From contig JBHGNT010000004.1 of the NCBI GenBank assembly GCA_043228905.1, positions 13,764,001 to 13,828,000 on the forward strand: DNA of 64,000 bases, written 5' to 3'. The stretch is from Azolla caroliniana. Lineage: Eukaryota; Polypodiophyta. The position numbers and the translations under genes were made by a program. Shown here in pieces: positions 60,284 through 64,000 of this stretch (its first letter is position 1; each line of letters opens with the position of its first letter). Below the pieces are notes generated by a model. That model did not search any database and was not told the origin of the DNA. It worked only from the letters and a program-made list of their open reading frames with translations.

Positions 60284-61946
60284 ACGTAGAGCATCTTTCT
60301 CAAAATCATCCAATGAACTCTTATCTACAAATTGATACAAAGGATCATTGGGTTCTAATATACACGCATAAAATTGTGCATCAACGTTTCGATCATAAGC
60401 ATAAAGATGATTAACAAACATTAAATTGTTCATCACAGTCCCATGAATAAAATCTTGTTGGTTGTTATTTCCTTCAAAAGAAATAGTATGATTCAACCAA
60501 TCAATATCAAGATTATGTCTATTATAAAACCATATGTAACCAAGAACTACATCTACCTTTCGTAAACGCATTACATGAAAAGTCAACTTTTCAATGTAAT
60601 TATGTATTACTAGGGGTACAACATGTGCATTAAATGAATGCCTTTGGACATGGCCTCCCACAGTAAGGACTTCGTAGTCGTCGTCATTGTTGGTTGTTTT
60701 TATTTGTAACATCTGCACCATATTAGAGTCTTGAAGAAAATTATGAGAGCTACCACAGTCAATTAGTATAGTTACACTTTGATTGTGGATAGTCCCATAA
60801 GTTTTAAGTAAATCATGTGGTCCAAGAATATTTTTTTGTAATGCAATATTACTAACGGAATTCAAATCATTCAAGAACATACTTGGATTATTGGAAGTTG
60901 ATGGCTTTCTTTGCGGATTGTTGGAGTTACCGCTCTCCTTTCTCCGTCTACACTCGTTGGCTTTATGCCCAGGCTTCTTACAAAAGTTGCAGATTATTAC
61001 TTGCCTTTTCGCATTGTCGCTTTCACCTATCGAAGAAGGTTGGTATCTACGTTTACCGCTTTCTCCTTCCGATTCTTTTGGTTGGCAACAAGCTTTTGTG
61101 TCAAATAGAATGCGGGCATGTTCCATCACTTCTCCCAAAGTCTTGGGTTGATGAGTGTGGATCTCCTAATGAAAATCTTTATTATGGAAACTATTAATAT
61201 ATAATCCTATCAGTATTTCCTCATTAGAAGCCGACAAAAGGCCACGCTTTGTTATCAAGTCGCAAAAATACTGATTGAATTGGTCAATAATCTTGCCCTT
61301 ATCAAACAAGTGACACATATCTTGTATCACTTGAGAAGTCATCTTGGGACGGACAAATTCATCCTGAGAGTCTTTTCAAATGCCTCCCACGTTCCCATTT
61401 TTTATCCAACCGCTCCCACCAAGAGTTTGCGGCACCGATCATCTCATGAACCGCCATATCGATCTTTTCAGAGTCATTTTGAATATTCTTAAGATGAAAG
61501 TGAGCATTCCATCGGTTTATCCAACTACTCACAAACTCGTGGTTGCGTTGCTTATCCCTTCCCGAGAACTGTTGAGGAGTAAATGAAGGATTTTTTGTAT
61601 TGCTTGATGTGGAAGTGTGTGCCTTTAACTCCAATATTTGTTGTTGAAGGTTTTCAAACTGATGCCTATTGGCATCAAGAAGCCCTTCAAGTTTGGAGGA
61701 GAACGCAGTTGTGACCATTGTCATTGACTTGACAATATCGTCTTGCATTTTACGGAAATCATCCCTCATGACGAATTTGATATCGTCATTAATATCCTCG
61801 TCACTAACCAGAGATATTTGTCGGCCGTCCTCATCTCGCATCGGAGAAATTGGATGACCTTGATGGGTGGGAGATGTGGGATGTGTCGAAAAACTTCGTT
61901 GGTTGGGAGATGTGTGATGTGCGGAATTGCGAGAGGAGGAAGCCAT
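60284..61946 (-). pseudogene. Gypsy gag and protease; right part of host element
   Basis: Minus strand from ATG 61946: MASSSRNSAHHTSPNQRS, a coiled region (DFRKMQDDIVKSM, LEGLLDANRHQFENLQQQI), capsid FTPQQFSGRDKQRNHEF and AANSWWERLDKK with a frameshift near 61380. It continues through GLYINSF to GEVMEHARILFD, zinc knuckle CNFCKKPGHKANEC (60990), and protease ILIDCGSSHNFL (60755; D-C-G in place of D-S/T-G), VVLGYIWFYNRHNLDIDW, and is cut at FEKDALR by the gag-only insertion. It continues at 56503. The gag N-terminus is complete, so this is the 5' half of the element. Confidence 0.85.
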
Positions 61947-63386
61947 GATTAATACGGAGAGTTGAGAGGGTACGGAAATAAGTATGCTAAAGTCTAAAGT
62001 ACTAAAGTATTATATAAGACTTTAGAATTTGGATGAGAGAGTGAAGTATGCTATAGTATCATGAGAGGTAATACTTATATGATATATACCTTTTTTCATT
62101 CAAGTCGGTGAGGATAAAAGATTCCCCTATGATATATCCAATTTAGGAAATTATCCCCTTGTTATCTCTTTCGATTCCTAGACTAGACATTAGGAAATAA
62201 GACCACCCTTTTTAGGAAGTCGGTGATGAGTAGTCGATCACCACCTCTCTCAAGATAATCCCTTAAATTCTTCCAAACTAGGAAATTCTCCCTTTTTAGT
62301 TAATGAAAAATCCTAGTTTAGGTTTTAAGAATAAACATCCCCTTTTTGGAAGTCGATGGGAATAGCTTGTGATTTCCATGAGAATCACTGCTAACAAATA
62401 GGGGTGATGATCAAAATATCCCTTCAATTATCATCCCCCTATTCTTCCCATCCATCCCACACTCATGCTCCCCTCTCAAAAACTAATTTTTTCCCCTTAT
62501 GTCTCTCCTTTGCATCGATTAATAATTGATGACGATCTTATCCATATAATCATAAAATCATCCTTATAATCAACTATATAATCATCCATATAATCCATCC
62601 ATTAAGACTAATGATCAATGGTTTATCCATCCATCATCGTGTAATTAAAACGCACCCATGGTGATGGATGATTGTGGCCATTTGAATAAACCTTCGGGTC
62701 AATGATCAATTGATTATTAACATTCAACGATCATCACCCTAGTTCTATCGGACAATTTTAATTAAATTGATTATCAATGATCATTATCCATATATATGAT
62801 GATCATCAATTATTTCATTGAAAATTAGATGATCAAGCATCACCTATAGTCTATTGGTGGCCGACCTCTAGAGATGCGATCTCCACACGTAAGGCCGCCT
62901 CATGGGCATGGCCATTAGATCAAGAGGGGTATACGAAACATAAAATATAAGTATATTTAATGTGCTTTTATTTTAATAAATATATATTAAATATCTTAAC
63001 ATAAAACAAACACATAATAATAATAACAATAATTCTATGAAACCTGTTTTTTTAATTTTAAACCGCTTGATTTTTTTTTGTACATCAATGGATCAAACTC
63101 AAAGCCTTTTCTTTTAAGGTTATAACAAGAATCTACTAACCAACCCATCGCACAAATCTTGTTATGATAAAATCTATGTCAAAACCTTAATATATTTATT
63201 ATACATAACCCCCTACAATAAACTATACATCAACATATCACCCCCAAACGGAATCTCCGTGGCGTTTTCAACATTTCCCCAATCCTTCATTTAACATAAA
63301 TTAGTACATAACAAAATAACATATTTTCCCATTCTAAATCACACAACATGAATCCAATCAAACATTATTTCTTTAAGATTAAAACC
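61947..63386 (-). other. Untranslated leader of the gypsy host element (probable)
   Basis: Lies between the gag start (61946) and a primer-binding-like site (63387-63398). A+T-rich with repeats of atccatataatcatc (62530-62640) and of gaaatt/tccccttt phrases (62100-62340). No coding similarity. Confidence 0.45.
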
Positions 63387-63398
63387 GCTCGGATACCA
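63387..63398 (-). other. tRNA-iMet-like primer-binding site
   Basis: Minus strand TGGTATCCGAGC; one mismatch from the initiator-Met site. It sits two bases from the LTR edge (TGTAATAACC on the plus strand, 63401). Confidence 0.65.
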
Positions 63399-63400
63399 TA

Positions 63401-63760
63401 TGTAATAACCAAGATCATTAATCCTAAAATAGAAACATAAATGATACAATCATACTGAAAATACATGTTACTACCCATCCGCCCTTGCGCTAGACTCGAC
63501 AGCGCAGACGAGGAATCCCGATCTGTCCCATACCAACTAGTATCTCCATGTCAAGACCTTGGTAGATGACTAGTCCACATTAAAGAGAGCTTCGTCAGAA
63601 CCACTCATGGGGCCTCCCCCTAACTATGGAGAGTATGCCCTATTTATAGGACCTAGGAGATGTAATGACATCTACCTAACCAATCATGTGTGGGGTACCC
63701 AATGACACACATTAGGTGAGCCCCCAAATAAGCACGTCTAAACCAATGTACACTAGTCCA
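63401..63760 (-). repeat. Probable 5' LTR of the gypsy host element
   Basis: Begins (plus strand) TGTAATAACC beside the PBS; a TATA-like tcctataaatagggc on the minus strand is near 63640. The outer boundary is not fixed because no second LTR is in the window. Confidence 0.45.
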
Positions 63761-63763
63761 GCC

Positions 63764-64000
63764 GAGGATAAACATTCTTGAGGAATACAATGACCATCAG
63801 ATACAACTCACGCTAGAGCTTGAATCTTATGAAAAAGCGTACCTTCGAGCACAAGACGAGCATGAAGAGATTGAGGAAACACATCAGAGCCCAAATTGAG
63901 AACTGCCCCAAGTTGATGATTTTTGTTTGGAATCTCCCTTTAGACAAACCTCACGTCGACATACTACTAGAGGGTCTAGAGGGGTTGCGATACTATTTTG
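63764..64000 (+). other. Unassigned possible coding fragment at the window end
   Basis: A plus-strand frame reads PRINILEEYNDHQIQLTLEL, ESYEKAYLRAQDEHEEIEET, then a TGA, then VDDFCLESPFRQTSRRHTTRG to the window end. It is charged and helical in its first part. I do not recognise a family; it may be part of the next element. Confidence 0.25.

Overview
The window looks like nuclear DNA of a land plant, very probably a fern or another seed-free plant (inference). The grounds are an intronless PLS-class pentatricopeptide repeat (PPR) gene, a plant-type spliceosomal intron, and dense nested LTR retrotransposons whose stop codons fit decay of methylated cytosines. There are no rRNA genes, CRISPR arrays or bacterial features. 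One cellular gene candidate stands out, the PPR gene at 3693-5690; almost everything else is transposable-element DNA of different ages.

Layout. 1-2648: remnants of Ty1/copia RNase H, a Ty3-type integrase and a minus-strand copia gag with its LTR. 2649-6560: PPR gene and flanks. 6560-9480: decayed minus-strand copia element. 9481-11902: plus-strand copia polyprotein relic, cut by an old minus-strand copia element (11903-16980). 16981-22990: gag, LTR and protease pieces of two copia families, including a tandem LTR-gag-protease duplication and a head-to-head junction. 22994-24893: probable internally deleted short element. 24894-28770: minus copia element with LTR, then a plus RNase H relic. 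29001-34320: young, nearly intact copia element (TSD CCTTG, two LTR mismatches in 603 bp, one stop near the start of gag). 35152-38805: copia LTR and gag pieces, including a tandem array of about 431-bp gag segments. 38806-48884: complete Ty3/gypsy element (TSD GGAAG) with gag-pol plus an extra 973-codon coiled-coil ORF downstream of pol; it lies inside the gag array. 48885-49603: rest of the interrupted copia element. 49604-54430: pieces of a LINE-like endonuclease that flank a divergent pair of relic genes, a DUF7869-like protein (minus) and an intron-containing DNA amino-methyltransferase (plus). 54431-64000: decayed minus-strand gypsy element split by a very young gag-only LTR element (56504-60283), whose LTRs contain a tRNA-like unit with A and B boxes.

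How it fits together. Insertion order can be read from nesting: gypsy 38806-48884 into a copia gag; copia 29001-34320 into older copia-like DNA; the gag-only element into a gypsy reading frame that becomes continuous again when it is removed. Autonomous elements supply pol functions, and the gag-only element must borrow them. Points most worth a second look are the tRNA-like promoter in the gag-only LTR, the methyltransferase/DUF7869 pair, the extra gypsy ORF with a TATA box ahead of it, and the 431-bp gag array.
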